Below, in pieces: positions 23,301 through 32,373 of a DNA stretch of 53,033 bases (the first letter of the stretch is position 1; every line of letters starts with the position of its first letter). Below the pieces are notes generated by a model. That model was not told the origin of the DNA, did no database searches, and worked only from the letters and a program-made list of their open reading frames with translations. Origin of the DNA: Aromatoleum toluolicum (GTDB lineage Bacteria; Pseudomonadota; Gammaproteobacteria; Burkholderiales; Rhodocyclaceae). The stretch covers positions 1-53,033 of the forward strand of contig NZ_WTVS01000041.1 of the NCBI RefSeq assembly GCF_012911005.2, read 5' to 3'. Both the position numbers and the translations under genes were made by a program.

Positions 23301-25595
23301 TTAGCTCCCCTTCCAGGCGTAACGCACGCCGATCCACGCGCTGCGCGGCGTACCGGGGGCGACGAACCGTTCTTGGCGCCATTCGCCGGGATCCGCTGCA
23401 AACGCGTTGCCCGCACCGACGAAAGGATTCTCCGCCAGCGCGCCGGCGGTCGCGTAGCGCTTGTCGAAGAGGTTGTCGATGCGGCCGAACAGGGTCCAGC
23501 CGCGTGCGAACCGATAGTCGGCACTCACGTTAACGACGGCATATCCGGGAAGCTTCCCGCGGCCTCCGAACTCACCGTCGGGTTCATGGCGGTTGTTCTC
23601 GTTCCCGCGCACATATTGGCCGGAGTATGCGAGGACGTCGGCCCCGAGGCGAAGGGCGTCGCTGGCGCGCCAGTCGAGTCCGAGCTTCAGGCTGTGTCGT
23701 GGCAGTCCCGGAAGCCGGTCGCCGCGCGAAACGCGGATTTCGTCGTCGGGACAGCCGTCACCCTCCGTGCTGTTGTTCTCGGCGAGGATGCAGGCGGAGG
23801 ACTGGAAAGTGGCCTCGAGGTAGCTGTAGTTCACGCGCCAGTCGAGGGCGCCGCTATCCCCGGTCAGACCCAGTTCGATGCCCTCGCGGCGGGTGCGCCC
23901 GAAATTGGTGAAATAGCCGAGGCTGCCGCCCGTACCGACGAAGAGGATGTCGTCGCGGTTGGTGCTGCGGAAGGCGCTTGCGTTCCACTGCACGTTTCCG
24001 GCGAGCTTGCCACGCACCCCCAGCTCGAAGGTCCGGGTGACGACCTGATCGAGGAAGGGGTCAGCGGCCATCGCATTGGGCAGGCTGCAGGCATTCTCGG
24101 GATCCGCACAGCCCAGTTCGATCGGCGTCGGCGCGCGGTTACCCTGGGAAAAACCGCCGTACACGGTGAGAGCGGGCGCGGCTTCCCAGGTGAGGCCCAG
24201 CGCGGGGTTGAGCTTGTGATAGGTGAAGTCGCCGTTGAGGGCGTCGCCCATGCGGTCCCGGTTGATCACCCTGGTGCGATTGAAACGCAGCGAGCCGGTC
24301 ATATGCACGGAGGGGGCCAACATGACGGTGTCGGTGGCATAGACGCTGGTGGTTCGGGTGCGACCGAGCAGGCTGTTCACCTGCTCCTCGTCGTCCGCGG
24401 CGGCGATGCCGCGGCTCCCGGTGAGTTCGCCGCCCTGCTCGCTCTGACGGAAGCCGGCACGGCTGCGGTCATGGGACACGCCGACGGCGAACTGGTGGGC
24501 ACCGGCGATGCGGCTCCACTGAAGAGCCAGCCCCGCTGCGTTCTGGTCGGTGCGGGTGCGGTTGAGCACACCGCTTTCCGGGCCCTCACCGGCGGGGAAA
24601 CCGGCATCGGCCCATTCCTCGAACTCGTCCTTGTATTCGTCGTTGCCGTCTCCGTTCAGCGTCCGGGTACGGGTGCGCCGCGTGTAGATCGTGCCGGAGA
24701 TCTGGTCGTTGTCGTTCAGCCAATGGCTCCCGGAGAGCGCCAACAACGTGCTTTGGTTCTTCGTCTGGTCGGGATGGGTGAAAATCGCTTCACGCCGCTG
24801 GCGTTCCATGCTCTCCGGCACCAGACCATTGCCGATCAGGTCGGTGCTGGCGTGACCCAGGGTCAGAGCAAGATCAGTCTCCCCCTTGGTCCATGCGAGC
24901 TTGCCGAACAGCTGGCCGACCTCGGATGGAGAACGGTCGCGCCACCCGTCCTCCTTCATCCCCTCGGCAGCGACAAACCAGGAGAGTTCGTCGCGCTTGC
25001 CGCCGTGCTCCACGGATCCGCCGCGGCGATTAAAGGAACCGCCGTACAGCTCCATCGCGCCGCCCGGGTGGGTGTCGCCGCGCTTGGTCTGGATTGCCAG
25101 CGCGCCCCCGAGGGTGTTGAGACCGTAAAGCGGGTTGGAGCCGGGCACCAGCGTCATCGAGGCGATCGCCGCCTGGGGGATCAGATCCCAATTGACCACG
25201 TCGCCGAACGGCTCGTTGACGCGCACGCCGTCGAGGAACACGGACAGGCCCTGGGGCGTTCCGAGCAGCGGCGACGCGGAAAAGCCGCGGTAATTGACGT
25301 CGGCCTGGTAGGGATTGCCCTGAATCTCGTTGACATTGACGCTGGGCAGGCTGCGCTGCAGGTCCTCGGCGAGCGATACACCGCCCGCCTTGCGCAGTTG
25401 CTCACTGCTCAAGGTCTGGACATTGGCGGGGATCTGTTCTTTTGGAAGGCCGATACCGGGCAGCGGCGTGGTGCCGACGACCTCCACCGGCGCGAGCTCG
25501 ACCGTCTCGGCGGCCGCGACCGTCGTGGCGGACCCCAGGGAAGCGATCAGGATCGCGAGTGCTTTGCGGATCGGTGGCTGGCGGTCGAGCTGCAT
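23301..25595 (-). CDS. TonB-dependent outer-membrane receptor
   Basis: The start is ATG 25595, with ACGAGGATTTTC upstream and a signal peptide following (residues 1-28, ...ALAILIASLGSATTVAAA). The longer frame is not translated sensibly. The 764-residue protein has a plug domain (about 40-165; LRKAGGVSLAEDLQRSLPSV and VFLDGVRVNEPFGDVVNWDL) and a barrel to the end, with GFSQGNRAPTPIELG and NLFDKRYATAGAL typical of the C-terminal barrel. Two short Cys-containing loops (CADPENAC; CILAENNSTEGDGC) look like disulfide loops at the surface. It imports a ligand, probably a metal chelate, using TonB energy. The ligand is not predictable. It is divergent from a two-component pair that may regulate it. 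Confidence 0.9.
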   Translation of the reverse strand: MQLDRQPPIRKALAILIASLGSATTVAAAETVELAPVEVVGTTPLPGIGLPKEQIPANVQTLSSEQLRKAGGVSLAEDLQRSLPSVNVNEIQGNPYQADVNYRGFSASPLLGTPQGLSVFLDGVRVNEPFGDVVNWDLIPQAAIASMTLVPGSNPLYGLNTLGGALAIQTKRGDTHPGGAMELYGGSFNRRGGSVEHGGKRDELSWFVAAEGMKEDGWRDRSPSEVGQLFGKLAWTKGETDLALTLGHASTDLIGNGLVPESMERQRREAIFTHPDQTKNQSTLLALSGSHWLNDNDQISGTIYTRRTRTRTLNGDGNDEYKDEFEEWADAGFPAGEGPESGVLNRTRTDQNAAGLALQWSRIAGAHQFAVGVSHDRSRAGFRQSEQGGELTGSRGIAAADDEEQVNSLLGRTRTTSVYATDTVMLAPSVHMTGSLRFNRTRVINRDRMGDALNGDFTYHKLNPALGLTWEAAPALTVYGGFSQGNRAPTPIELGCADPENACSLPNAMAADPFLDQVVTRTFELGVRGKLAGNVQWNASAFRSTNRDDILFVGTGGSLGYFTNFGRTRREGIELGLTGDSGALDWRVNYSYLEATFQSSACILAENNSTEGDGCPDDEIRVSRGDRLPGLPRHSLKLGLDWRASDALRLGADVLAYSGQYVRGNENNRHEPDGEFGGRGKLPGYAVVNVSADYRFARGWTLFGRIDNLFDKRYATAGALAENPFVGAGNAFAADPGEWRQERFVAPGTPRSAWIGVRYAWKGS

Positions 25596-25756
25596 GAAAA
25601 TCCTCGTAGTCTGCTGGTGTTGGTCGGCGGGTCGCCTGTGCCGTGGTCCCGCCGGATGCACGACGCAGCGTACGCAGGCTGGGCCCTGCCTTCCATAGGA
25701 AAAATTCCCGATTTTCTCGATGCGCCTCCTGTCGGGCCGATGTGATACTCCCCCCC

Positions 25757-27175
25757 ATGGAACTAACCTACGTACTGTTGCGCCGCGCAGCGGCGATTTC
25801 GCTTGCCTGTCTGCTCTGCGTCCTGCTGCTCGCGGTGTGGCAGGCGCGATCGGACGTGCGTCGGGAGGGGCTGGGCGCAGGGCAGCTTGCCCAGCTGAGC
25901 AGCCAGCTCGCCGCTTTGCAGAACGTGGCGGAAAGCGGGCTCCAGGAGAAGATCGGGGCACTGCGCGCAGCGGGGCATCTGCGCCACCTCGACTTCCGGC
26001 TCGAAGATGCGGGCAGCGGTGAAGTGCTGGCGCAGTCGAAGGCGGAGGAGTTGCCGCCGCTTGCGATGCGCCCCTTCCTGTGGCTGTTGAACCTCTTTGC
26101 GCGCCCGCATGCCGCTGAGGAGTCGTCCTGGCTTCTCGAGCGCGCGGATGGCCGCAGCTTTCGGGTCACGCTGACCACGAATCCATTCAGCGAGCAAAGA
26201 GAGGCATTCGATGACATCGTCGGCGTCACCGGCGTCCTGGTCCTCTATAGCCTGTGCCTGCTGGCGGCCCTGTACTGGGCGGTCCGTCATGCCTTCGCAC
26301 CGCTGCGCCGCATTCTCGACACCATCGGTGCATTCGAACGCCAGGACTATCGGGCACGCCTGCCGGCGATGCGCATCCGCGAAATGGATGTGATCGCGCG
26401 TGCGCTCAACCACTTGGCAGGGGCACTGGGCCAGATACAGGAGGAGCGGCGCCTGCTCAGCCTGAAGCTGCTGACCCTGCAGGAGGACGAGCGCAGTCAC
26501 ATCGCCCGCGAACTGCATGACGAACTCGGCCAGTCGCTCACCGCGATGCGTGCGGACGCGACCTACCTGCTGCGGCGGACCGCTCAGCAGCCGGAGCTGC
26601 ACGCCGTCGTCGCGGAACTGGAGCAGCAATGCGCCCGTGTCCAGCAGGACATCCGCAATCTGCTGGGGTGGCTCGGGAGCCCAAGCGATGCGACGAACCG
26701 CGGGCCGATTCCGATCGACGAGCTGGTCGAGGCCCTGGTCGAGAGCTGGCGTAACCGTCCGGGCCAAACGATCGAATACCGGCTGACGGTCGACCTCGGC
26801 GGCATCGATATCCCGCAAGCTCTGGCACTGACCCTGTACCGCATGACCCAGGAGGCGCTGACCAACGTGGCCCGCCACGCTGACGCCAAGACGGCGGCGG
26901 TCCGCCTCGTCGCCCGCCCCGGAAAGGGCATCGAATGGTCAGTGTGTGACGATGGCGTCGGCATCGCCTCCTGCAACGAGGCGTTGCAGCAGGGCAACGG
27001 CCTGGCCGGCGTCCGCGAGCGGGTCTGGGCCCATGGCGGCGAGCTGGAAATGCTGGATCGGGGTCCGACGGGCGCGGCACCGGGGCTGTGTCTGCTCGCA
27101 TGCTTTCCTTGGCCGGAAGCGGATCGCGCATCAGCCGCACCGAGCTTGCGCAACGACGAACTGGCGGCCACCTGA
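25757..27175 (+). CDS. Sensor histidine kinase, NarX/UhpB class
   Basis: The kinase (472 residues from ATG 25757; no clear RBS, and GTG 25742 is an alternative) has an N-terminal helix (about 9-30), a periplasmic segment (about 31-152), a second helix (about 155-176) and a HAMP-like linker. Next is a HisKA_3 dimerisation domain with DERSHIARELHDELGQS (phospho-acceptor His 254), and a HATPase domain with TQEALTNVARHADA (N box), CDDGVGI (G1) and GNGLAGVRERV (G2). It phosphorylates the LuxR-type regulator encoded immediately after it. Its signal is unknown; the divergent TonB receptor gene is the likely target. Confidence 0.9.
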   Translation: MELTYVLLRRAAAISLACLLCVLLLAVWQARSDVRREGLGAGQLAQLSSQLAALQNVAESGLQEKIGALRAAGHLRHLDFRLEDAGSGEVLAQSKAEELPPLAMRPFLWLLNLFARPHAAEESSWLLERADGRSFRVTLTTNPFSEQREAFDDIVGVTGVLVLYSLCLLAALYWAVRHAFAPLRRILDTIGAFERQDYRARLPAMRIREMDVIARALNHLAGALGQIQEERRLLSLKLLTLQEDERSHIARELHDELGQSLTAMRADATYLLRRTAQQPELHAVVAELEQQCARVQQDIRNLLGWLGSPSDATNRGPIPIDELVEALVESWRNRPGQTIEYRLTVDLGGIDIPQALALTLYRMTQEALTNVARHADAKTAAVRLVARPGKGIEWSVCDDGVGIASCNEALQQGNGLAGVRERVWAHGGELEMLDRGPTGAAPGLCLLACFPWPEADRASAAPSLRNDELAAT

Positions 27176-27808
27176 ATGACCTGCCTGCGCGTGGCAATTG
27201 CCGACGATCACGCCGTGGTGCGCACCGGCTTTCGACGGTTGTTGGAACTCGAGCCGAATGTCACCGTGGTGGCGGAATTTGGCGACTGCGAAACGGCATA
27301 CACGTGGCTGTGCGCCAATCGCGCCGATATTCTCGTTCTCGATCTTTCCATGCCCGGCCGCGGCGGCCTCGAAACGTTGCGGCGGCTGAAAGCCAGAGTG
27401 CCAACGTTGAAGATCCTCGTCTTCAGCATGCATGGCGCGCCGGCGATGGTCAGTCAGGCGATGCAGGCAGGAGCCGACGGCTATTTGACCAAGAGCAGCG
27501 CGCCGGAAGCGTTGATCTCGGCAGTGCTGGACCTCGGCGCGGGCGGACACCCGTTGTCGCAGGAGGCCGCACGCGCCTTGAACGAAGCCGGGAACGACAG
27601 CCTGGCGCCCCATCTGGTGCTGTCGCCACGGGAATTCCAGGTATTCACCCTGCTCGCACACGGACTGGCGGTAGACGAGATCGCGGGGCGGCTGTGCGTC
27701 AGCGCCAAGACCGTGGCCAACTATCAGACAGCCATCCGGCAGAAGACCGGGCTCGGCAACGCGCTGGAGATGTTTCGCTATGCGCGGACCCACGCATTGC
27801 TTGAGTGA
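27176..27808 (+). CDS. LuxR/NarL-family response regulator
   Basis: The 210-residue protein has a receiver domain (Asp 10-11, phospho-acceptor Asp 56 in VLDLSMPG, Lys 106 in YLTKSS) and a C-terminal LuxR helix-turn-helix (about 148-205, LSPREFQVFTLLAHGLAVDE then LCVSAKTVANYQTAIRQKTG). The ATG directly follows the kinase stop (TGAATG), so the two are co-translated. The pair resembles NarXL/UhpBA-type systems. It probably controls the divergent receptor and perhaps neighbouring metal genes. Confidence 0.92.
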   Translation: MTCLRVAIADDHAVVRTGFRRLLELEPNVTVVAEFGDCETAYTWLCANRADILVLDLSMPGRGGLETLRRLKARVPTLKILVFSMHGAPAMVSQAMQAGADGYLTKSSAPEALISAVLDLGAGGHPLSQEAARALNEAGNDSLAPHLVLSPREFQVFTLLAHGLAVDEIAGRLCVSAKTVANYQTAIRQKTGLGNALEMFRYARTHALLE

Positions 27809-28333
27809 GCCGAAATGCGCCTGCCTTCCACTCACTACTGGTTGATTCAGCGGGCTTCAGTCCAGCCCCTTTCTAGAAGATCACGGGACTGCGGCGGACT
27901 CGTCCGCCGAAGAGAGAACGTCGGACCGTCGGTCACCGTAACGCGCACCCCGAGCGCAGGAAAAGCAATTTCGCACTGCGCGAAGGGTGAATGCACTCAT
28001 CATCGACGCCATCCAGGACGTACGGTCGAGGACGACGCCGGCCAAGTGTGTGGCGGCTGTCCGCTGTTCGAAGGATACATCAAGGTCCGGTTGTGGCCGA
28101 AGCTGTAAAATAACGGCAGACGATGCGCCAGCTGTCGGGCGCGTCATCGAGACGCGCCTGCATGACCTCCAGCTCTTCCCCATGCAATTCGCGATGGCCA
28201 CCGGCTTTCATGGAGCTGCCTCGCCCAGCGCAGGAAACATACGCCACCCCGATCAACCCGACTACGTTTCGGATTGAAGTGTCTGCGGGCGGCAGGGCAC
28301 GGTATCATTCATTTTGGCATGCCCATGCCGAAG
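27809..28333. other. Intergenic stretch with one possible micro-gene
   Basis: Between the response regulator and the convergent cadR-like gene I find no frame of normal size with a family signature. A 43-codon minus-strand frame (28211-28080, listed separately) is the only candidate. The stretch may be the scar of a lost gene of the cad cluster. Confidence 0.4.
28080..28211 (-). CDS. Possible micro-protein, 43 aa
   Basis: ATG 28211 is preceded by GGGCGAGGCAGCTCC and opens a frame of 43 codons with a natural-looking composition, starting MKAGGHRELHGEELEVMQAR and ending ATTGP. It contains amphipathic helix (HGEELEVMQARLDDAP) followed by WRIVCRYF. I recognise no family. It lies downstream of cadR on the same strand, about 120 bp away, and could be the tail of a degraded gene. 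Confidence 0.33.
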   Translation of the reverse strand: MKAGGHRELHGEELEVMQARLDDAPDSWRIVCRYFTASATTGP

Positions 28334-28804
28334 TCATTTTCCGGCATTGCGGGCTCGGGCACCACCATGCACGCCGTGCACGTGCCCACCCTCGTTAGTC
28401 GCTCCCTGGCGCGGGGGCTGTGACAGCTCGTTCAGGATGCCGCAGTGGGCTGCGTCCCGCGCCTCGTGGCACCTTTCGCGCAAGCTCGTGAGCTGTTGCT
28501 CCAGCGCGAGAAGTTCGCGGATGCGGGCGGCGACGTGACCGATGTGTGCGTCCAGCAGCGTATTCACATCTCCACAGTTCTCTGCGGGTGCATCCTTGAA
28601 GCGCAGCAGGATGCGAACCTCGTCCAATGCCATGTCCAGCGATCGGCAATGGCGAACAAACGACAAGCGCTCCACGTGACTCTCGTCGTAAATGCGGAAG
28701 TTTCCTTCCGTACGCGGAGGGTCAGCCAGCAACCCTTCACGCTCGTAATAGCGGATGGTTTCCACCGGGGTGCCGGTGACTCTTGCCAGCTCACCGATTT
28801 TCAT
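28334..28804 (-). CDS. cadR: Cd(II)/Pb(II)-responsive MerR-family regulator
   Basis: The 156-residue protein has the MerR helix-turn-helix (MKIGELARVTGTPVETIRYY, EREGLLADP) and the long dimerisation helix. The metal site follows CadR/PbrR rather than ZntR or MerR: Cys 77 in PAENCGDVN, Cys 112 and Cys 121 in LRERCHEARDAAHCGIL, and a His-containing tail (GGHVHGVHGG) as in CadR. It binds the elongated promoter between itself and the divergent pump gene, represses without metal and twists the DNA to activate with metal. The site of action is the 28855-28885 promoter. Confidence 0.88.
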   Translation of the reverse strand: MKIGELARVTGTPVETIRYYEREGLLADPPRTEGNFRIYDESHVERLSFVRHCRSLDMALDEVRILLRFKDAPAENCGDVNTLLDAHIGHVAARIRELLALEQQLTSLRERCHEARDAAHCGILNELSQPPRQGATNEGGHVHGVHGGARARNAGK

Positions 28805-28854
28805 CTTGCTTGCCCTCCAGGCCGCGACAAAGGTCGTGCCTGCATCTTAGGTGC

Positions 28855-28885
28855 TTGACTCTATAGCGACTACAGATTGTTAAAT
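28855..28885 (+). promoter_or_regulatory. MerR-type promoter and operator of the cadA-like gene
   Basis: The -35 TTGACT (28855-28860) and -10 TTAAAT (28880-28885) are 19 bp apart, the overlong spacer of MerR-family promoters. The spacer carries the dyad CTATAG-CGA-CTACAG (28861-28875), close to known CadR/PbrR operators (ACCCTATAG...CTACAGGGT). The ATG of the pump is 30 bp downstream of the -10, and cadR starts 51 bp to the left. Confidence 0.85.
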
Positions 28886-28914
28886 GACCTTGAGACCAGA
28901 CCAGGGAACCGAGC

Positions 28915-31317
28915 ATGAGCAAATGCACCGTCGAAGACTGCGGTTGTGCCTCCGTACCGCGATCGCCGGGCGACTTCTCCGCCAACGACCCCCAGTGGAA
29001 GCCATCCCGTCTCGACGACATCGACTGCCCCACCGACGCGGCGCTGATCCGCAACAACCTGGAGCCCCTCGACGGCGTGACGGGACTCGATCTCGCGCTG
29101 ACGCGGCGCACGTTGGACGCGAGCGATCACCCCGACTCGCCGACCTCGGTCGATGCGGCCTTGCACGACACCGGCGTGTGGGCACATCGCATCGATACGC
29201 CCGCTGACCATGTACGCACGGTGCTCTCGATCGTCGGGATGGACTGCCCGACCGAGGAGGCGTTGATCAGGAACAAGCTCGTCGGCATGGACGGTGTGGC
29301 CACGCTCGATTTCAACCTGATACAGCGTCGCCTGACCGTGACGCACCGTCCGGGCGCATTGGACGCGGTTCTGGTCGCGCTGCAAGCCATTGGTCTCAAG
29401 GCGAAGGTCGAGTCGGAGGGTCCGGATAGCGCAGCCGAGCAAGCTAAATCCTCACGCCAGACCAATTGGTGGACGATGGCGCTTGCCGGGGTCACCGCGA
29501 CGCTGGCCGAGGTCGTGTACTGGGCCAACGGCGGCGACCACTGGGCGGTCGTCGTGCTGGCGCTGGCGTCGATCCTCAGCGGCGGCGTGTCGACCTACAA
29601 GAAAGGCTGGATCGCGCTCAAGCACCGCAATCTCAACATCAACGCGCTCATGTCGATCGCCGTGACCGGCGCGATGCTCATCGGACACTGGCCGGAAGCG
29701 GCGATGGTGATGTTCCTCTTCGCGCTGGCCGAGGTAATCGAAGCCAAATCGCTCGACCGGGCGCGCAACGCGATTCGCGGCCTGATGGATCTCGCGCCCG
29801 AAACCGCGACCGTGCGTCAGGGCGATGGCAGTTGGGTGGCAATGCCGGCCAAGGTCGTGCCGTTGGGGGCGGTGGTACGCCTGCGCCCCGGTGAGCGGAT
29901 CGCTCTCGACGGCGTGGTGACAAGCGGACGGTCAACGGTGAATCAGGCTCCGATCACCGGCGAAAGCCTTCCGGTGGATAAGGCCGAAGGCGACAGCGTG
30001 TTCGCGGGCACCATCAACGAGGCGGGATCGTTCGAATATCGGGTGACGGCCGCGGCAAGTCATTCCACCTTGGCCCGCATCATTCACGCCGTCGAATCGG
30101 CTCAGGGTAGCCGCGCGCCGACGCAACGCTTTGTCGACCAGTTCGCCCGGATTTACACACCGTCGGTGTTCGCCGTCGCATTCTTGGTGGCCATCGTGCC
30201 ACCCCTGGCATTCGATGGCGCATGGATGGACTGGATCTACAAAGCCTTGGTGCTGCTGGTGATTGCCTGTCCGTGCGCACTGGTAATCTCGACGCCTGTC
30301 ACCATTGTCAGCGGTCTCGCTGCGGCGGCTCGCAAAGGCATTCTGGTGAAAGGCGGCGTGTATCTCGAAGAGGGGCGCAAGTTGGCCACACTGGCCCTCG
30401 ACAAGACCGGCACGATTACCCACGGCAAGCCCGCCCAGACGGACTTCATGGTGCTGAGCGGTGATGCCAACCGAGCCCACATTCTGGCGGGCAGTCTCGC
30501 TGCGCGCTCGGATCATCCGGTCTCACTGGCGATCGCCCGTGCCGCGACCGAGCAGGGATGGGTGTTACGCGACGTGGCCGATTTTGCCGCCATTCCTGGC
30601 CGAGGGGTGCGGGGCAGCATTGACGATCACTTGTATCAACTCGGCAACCACCGGTTGATCGAGGAACTCGGGCTGTGCTCAACCGAACTTGAGAACAAGC
30701 TTGGCGCTCTGGAGCGCCAGGGCAAGACGGCGGTGCTGCTGACCAACCAGACTGGAGTACTTGCCATCTTCGCAGTCGCCGACACGGTTCGCGAAACGAG
30801 CCGTCAGGCCATCGCCGATCTGCATTCGCTCGGCGTGAAGACGCTGATGCTCACGGGCGATAATGCCCATACGGCCGAAGCGATCGCCCGCGCGGTGGGC
30901 ATCGATGAGGCAAGGGGTAACCTGTTGCCGGAAGACAAACTCAAGACCATCGAATCGCTCATGACGAACGGGAAGCGTGGCGAGGTCGGCATGGTGGGCG
31001 ATGGCATCAACGACGCCCCTGCGTTGGCCCGCGCGGACATTGGCTTTGCGATGGGTGCCGCCGGCACGGACACTGCGATCGAGACCGCGGACATCGCGCT
31101 GATGGATGACGACCTGCGCAAAATTCCCGCCTTCGTGCGCTTGTCGCGCGCCACCGCCGTGGTGCTGACACAGAACATCGTTCTTGCACTCGGCATCAAG
31201 GCGGTGTTTCTGATGCTGACCTTTACTGGGGACGCCACGATGTGGATGGCAGTGTTCGCCGACATGGGGGCCAGTCTGTTGGTGGTGGCGAATGGACTCC
31301 GCCTGTTGCGGAGGTAG
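28915..31317 (+). CDS. cadA: Cd/Zn/Pb-exporting P1B-type ATPase
   Basis: The 800-residue inner-membrane pump has the P1B-2 features: CPC motif (ACPCALVIST, Cys 452/454), phosphorylation site DKTGTITHG (Asp 496), actuator TGES, HP-type SDHPVSLAIA and GDGINDAPAL near residue 695. The N-terminus is peculiar. A Cys-rich start (MSKCTVEDCGCAS) is followed by two HMA-like repeats (about 35-90 and 100-157) whose metal motif is not GMxCxxC but IDCPTDAALI and GMDCPTEEALI, a single Cys with a neighbouring acidic residue, as in the CzcP/PbrA group. It exports divalent soft metals from the cytoplasm under CadR control. Confidence 0.93.
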   Translation: MSKCTVEDCGCASVPRSPGDFSANDPQWKPSRLDDIDCPTDAALIRNNLEPLDGVTGLDLALTRRTLDASDHPDSPTSVDAALHDTGVWAHRIDTPADHVRTVLSIVGMDCPTEEALIRNKLVGMDGVATLDFNLIQRRLTVTHRPGALDAVLVALQAIGLKAKVESEGPDSAAEQAKSSRQTNWWTMALAGVTATLAEVVYWANGGDHWAVVVLALASILSGGVSTYKKGWIALKHRNLNINALMSIAVTGAMLIGHWPEAAMVMFLFALAEVIEAKSLDRARNAIRGLMDLAPETATVRQGDGSWVAMPAKVVPLGAVVRLRPGERIALDGVVTSGRSTVNQAPITGESLPVDKAEGDSVFAGTINEAGSFEYRVTAAASHSTLARIIHAVESAQGSRAPTQRFVDQFARIYTPSVFAVAFLVAIVPPLAFDGAWMDWIYKALVLLVIACPCALVISTPVTIVSGLAAAARKGILVKGGVYLEEGRKLATLALDKTGTITHGKPAQTDFMVLSGDANRAHILAGSLAARSDHPVSLAIARAATEQGWVLRDVADFAAIPGRGVRGSIDDHLYQLGNHRLIEELGLCSTELENKLGALERQGKTAVLLTNQTGVLAIFAVADTVRETSRQAIADLHSLGVKTLMLTGDNAHTAEAIARAVGIDEARGNLLPEDKLKTIESLMTNGKRGEVGMVGDGINDAPALARADIGFAMGAAGTDTAIETADIALMDDDLRKIPAFVRLSRATAVVLTQNIVLALGIKAVFLMLTFTGDATMWMAVFADMGASLLVVANGLRLLRR

Positions 31318-31364
31318 GGGTCAAGAAATCCGAAGGTGTTTTCCAACCGATGGGAGAGTGCGAA

Positions 31365-31883
31365 ATGAAAAAGACGACTTTGATTACGGCATTGGTGGCG
31401 GCCGCGTTTTCAGCGGCGCCGGGCATGGCCCAGCAGACGGCGGCCCCGCCCGCGAAAGACGCTCAAGTGCAGCAGAAAGCGCCCGACGTCGCCGAGTTCG
31501 ACAAGCAAATGGCGCAGATGCAGCAGAACATGCAGCGGATGCAGGAGCAAATGGAGAAGATCCGCCAGACCCAGGACCCGCAGGAGCGACAGAAGCTGCT
31601 TCAGGAGCACTGGACGACGATGCAGAACGGCATGGGAATGATGCACGGCATGTGGGGGCCGGGGATGATGGGCTGCTGTGCAGGCGGCCCGATGATGGGT
31701 GGGGGAATGACGGGCGGTCACATGATGGGGTGGCGCGGGATGGGGGATTACTACTCGAAACTCACCCCGGATCAGATGAAGCAGCGCCAGTACATGATGG
31801 ATCGGTACATGGGCATGCAGCAGCAGATGATGGATCACATGATGCAGCATCAGAATTACATGTGGATGCAGCCGCCTCGGTGA
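31365..31883 (+). CDS. Methionine-rich periplasmic protein
   Basis: The start is ATG 31365, behind GGGAGAG, giving a signal peptide (MKKTTLITALVAAAFSAAPG, cleavage after MAQ). The 172-residue protein has a central Gln/Met coiled coil (about 45-85, FDKQMAQMQQNMQRMQEQME) and then a Met/Gly/His region with GMGMMHGMWGPGMMGCCAGG and further MxxM and MMxH clusters up to the C-terminus. Such composition suggests binding of soft metal ions such as Cu(I) or Ag(I) in the periplasm. It follows the cadA-like gene by about 50 bp and may be co-induced with it. No named family is assigned. Confidence 0.75.
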   Translation: MKKTTLITALVAAAFSAAPGMAQQTAAPPAKDAQVQQKAPDVAEFDKQMAQMQQNMQRMQEQMEKIRQTQDPQERQKLLQEHWTTMQNGMGMMHGMWGPGMMGCCAGGPMMGGGMTGGHMMGWRGMGDYYSKLTPDQMKQRQYMMDRYMGMQQQMMDHMMQHQNYMWMQPPR

Positions 31884-32034
31884 GGATGCGGGAGCGGTAC
31901 CAGGTCTGCCGGCCTTGGCTTCGAGCCCGATCGTTTCCGGTTGGGCTTTGTCCCCCGAAGACGGGATCTGTTGCCCGGGCCTTTGGCCTCCCTATCGCCT
32001 GCACGCACAGGGACGCGTGGTCTGTCGACTGTAC

Positions 32035-32373
32035 TCAGATTTTCGCGGACGGTTGCAACGCGATGACCGCCATTCCGACCAGCGCAATGGCCGCACCCGC
32101 CAGATCCCAGCGCGTCAGCGCCACGCCATCGACGACCCGCAGCCACAGCAAGGCGACCACGATGTACATGCCACCGTAGGCCGCGTAAGTGCGGCCCGCC
32201 GCCGACGGGTGCAGGGTCAGCAGCCAGGCGAAAAGTGCCAGCGACGCGGCGGCCGGTAGCAACAGCAGGGCGGTCCTGCCCTGCTTAAGCACCAGCCCGG
32301 GCAGATAGCACCCGATGATCTCGGCCAGCGCCGTTACCGCGAACAGTGCGCTCAGTCTTGCCAGTTCGATCAT
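32035..32373 (-). CDS. ynfA: YnfA-family small membrane protein
   Basis: The 112-residue protein has four membrane helices and the YnfA hallmarks [38 protein letters not shown] and [20 protein letters not shown]. The family belongs to the small-multidrug-resistance fold and its function is poorly known. Its ATG overlaps the TGA of merR (ATGA), so it is co-translated with the mercury regulator, a recurrent arrangement in mercury-resistance loci of betaproteobacteria. Confidence 0.9.
   Translation of the reverse strand: MIELARLSALFAVTALAEIIGCYLPGLVLKQGRTALLLLPAAASLALFAWLLTLHPSAAGRTYAAYGGMYIVVALLWLRVVDGVALTRWDLAGAAIALVGMAVIALQPSAKI

Noticed and set aside
23265-25745. 826-codon plus-strand frame opposite the TonB receptor
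   Set aside because: The minus strand has plug and barrel motifs and a signal peptide. The plus frame is Val/Ala/Gly-rich shadow sequence.
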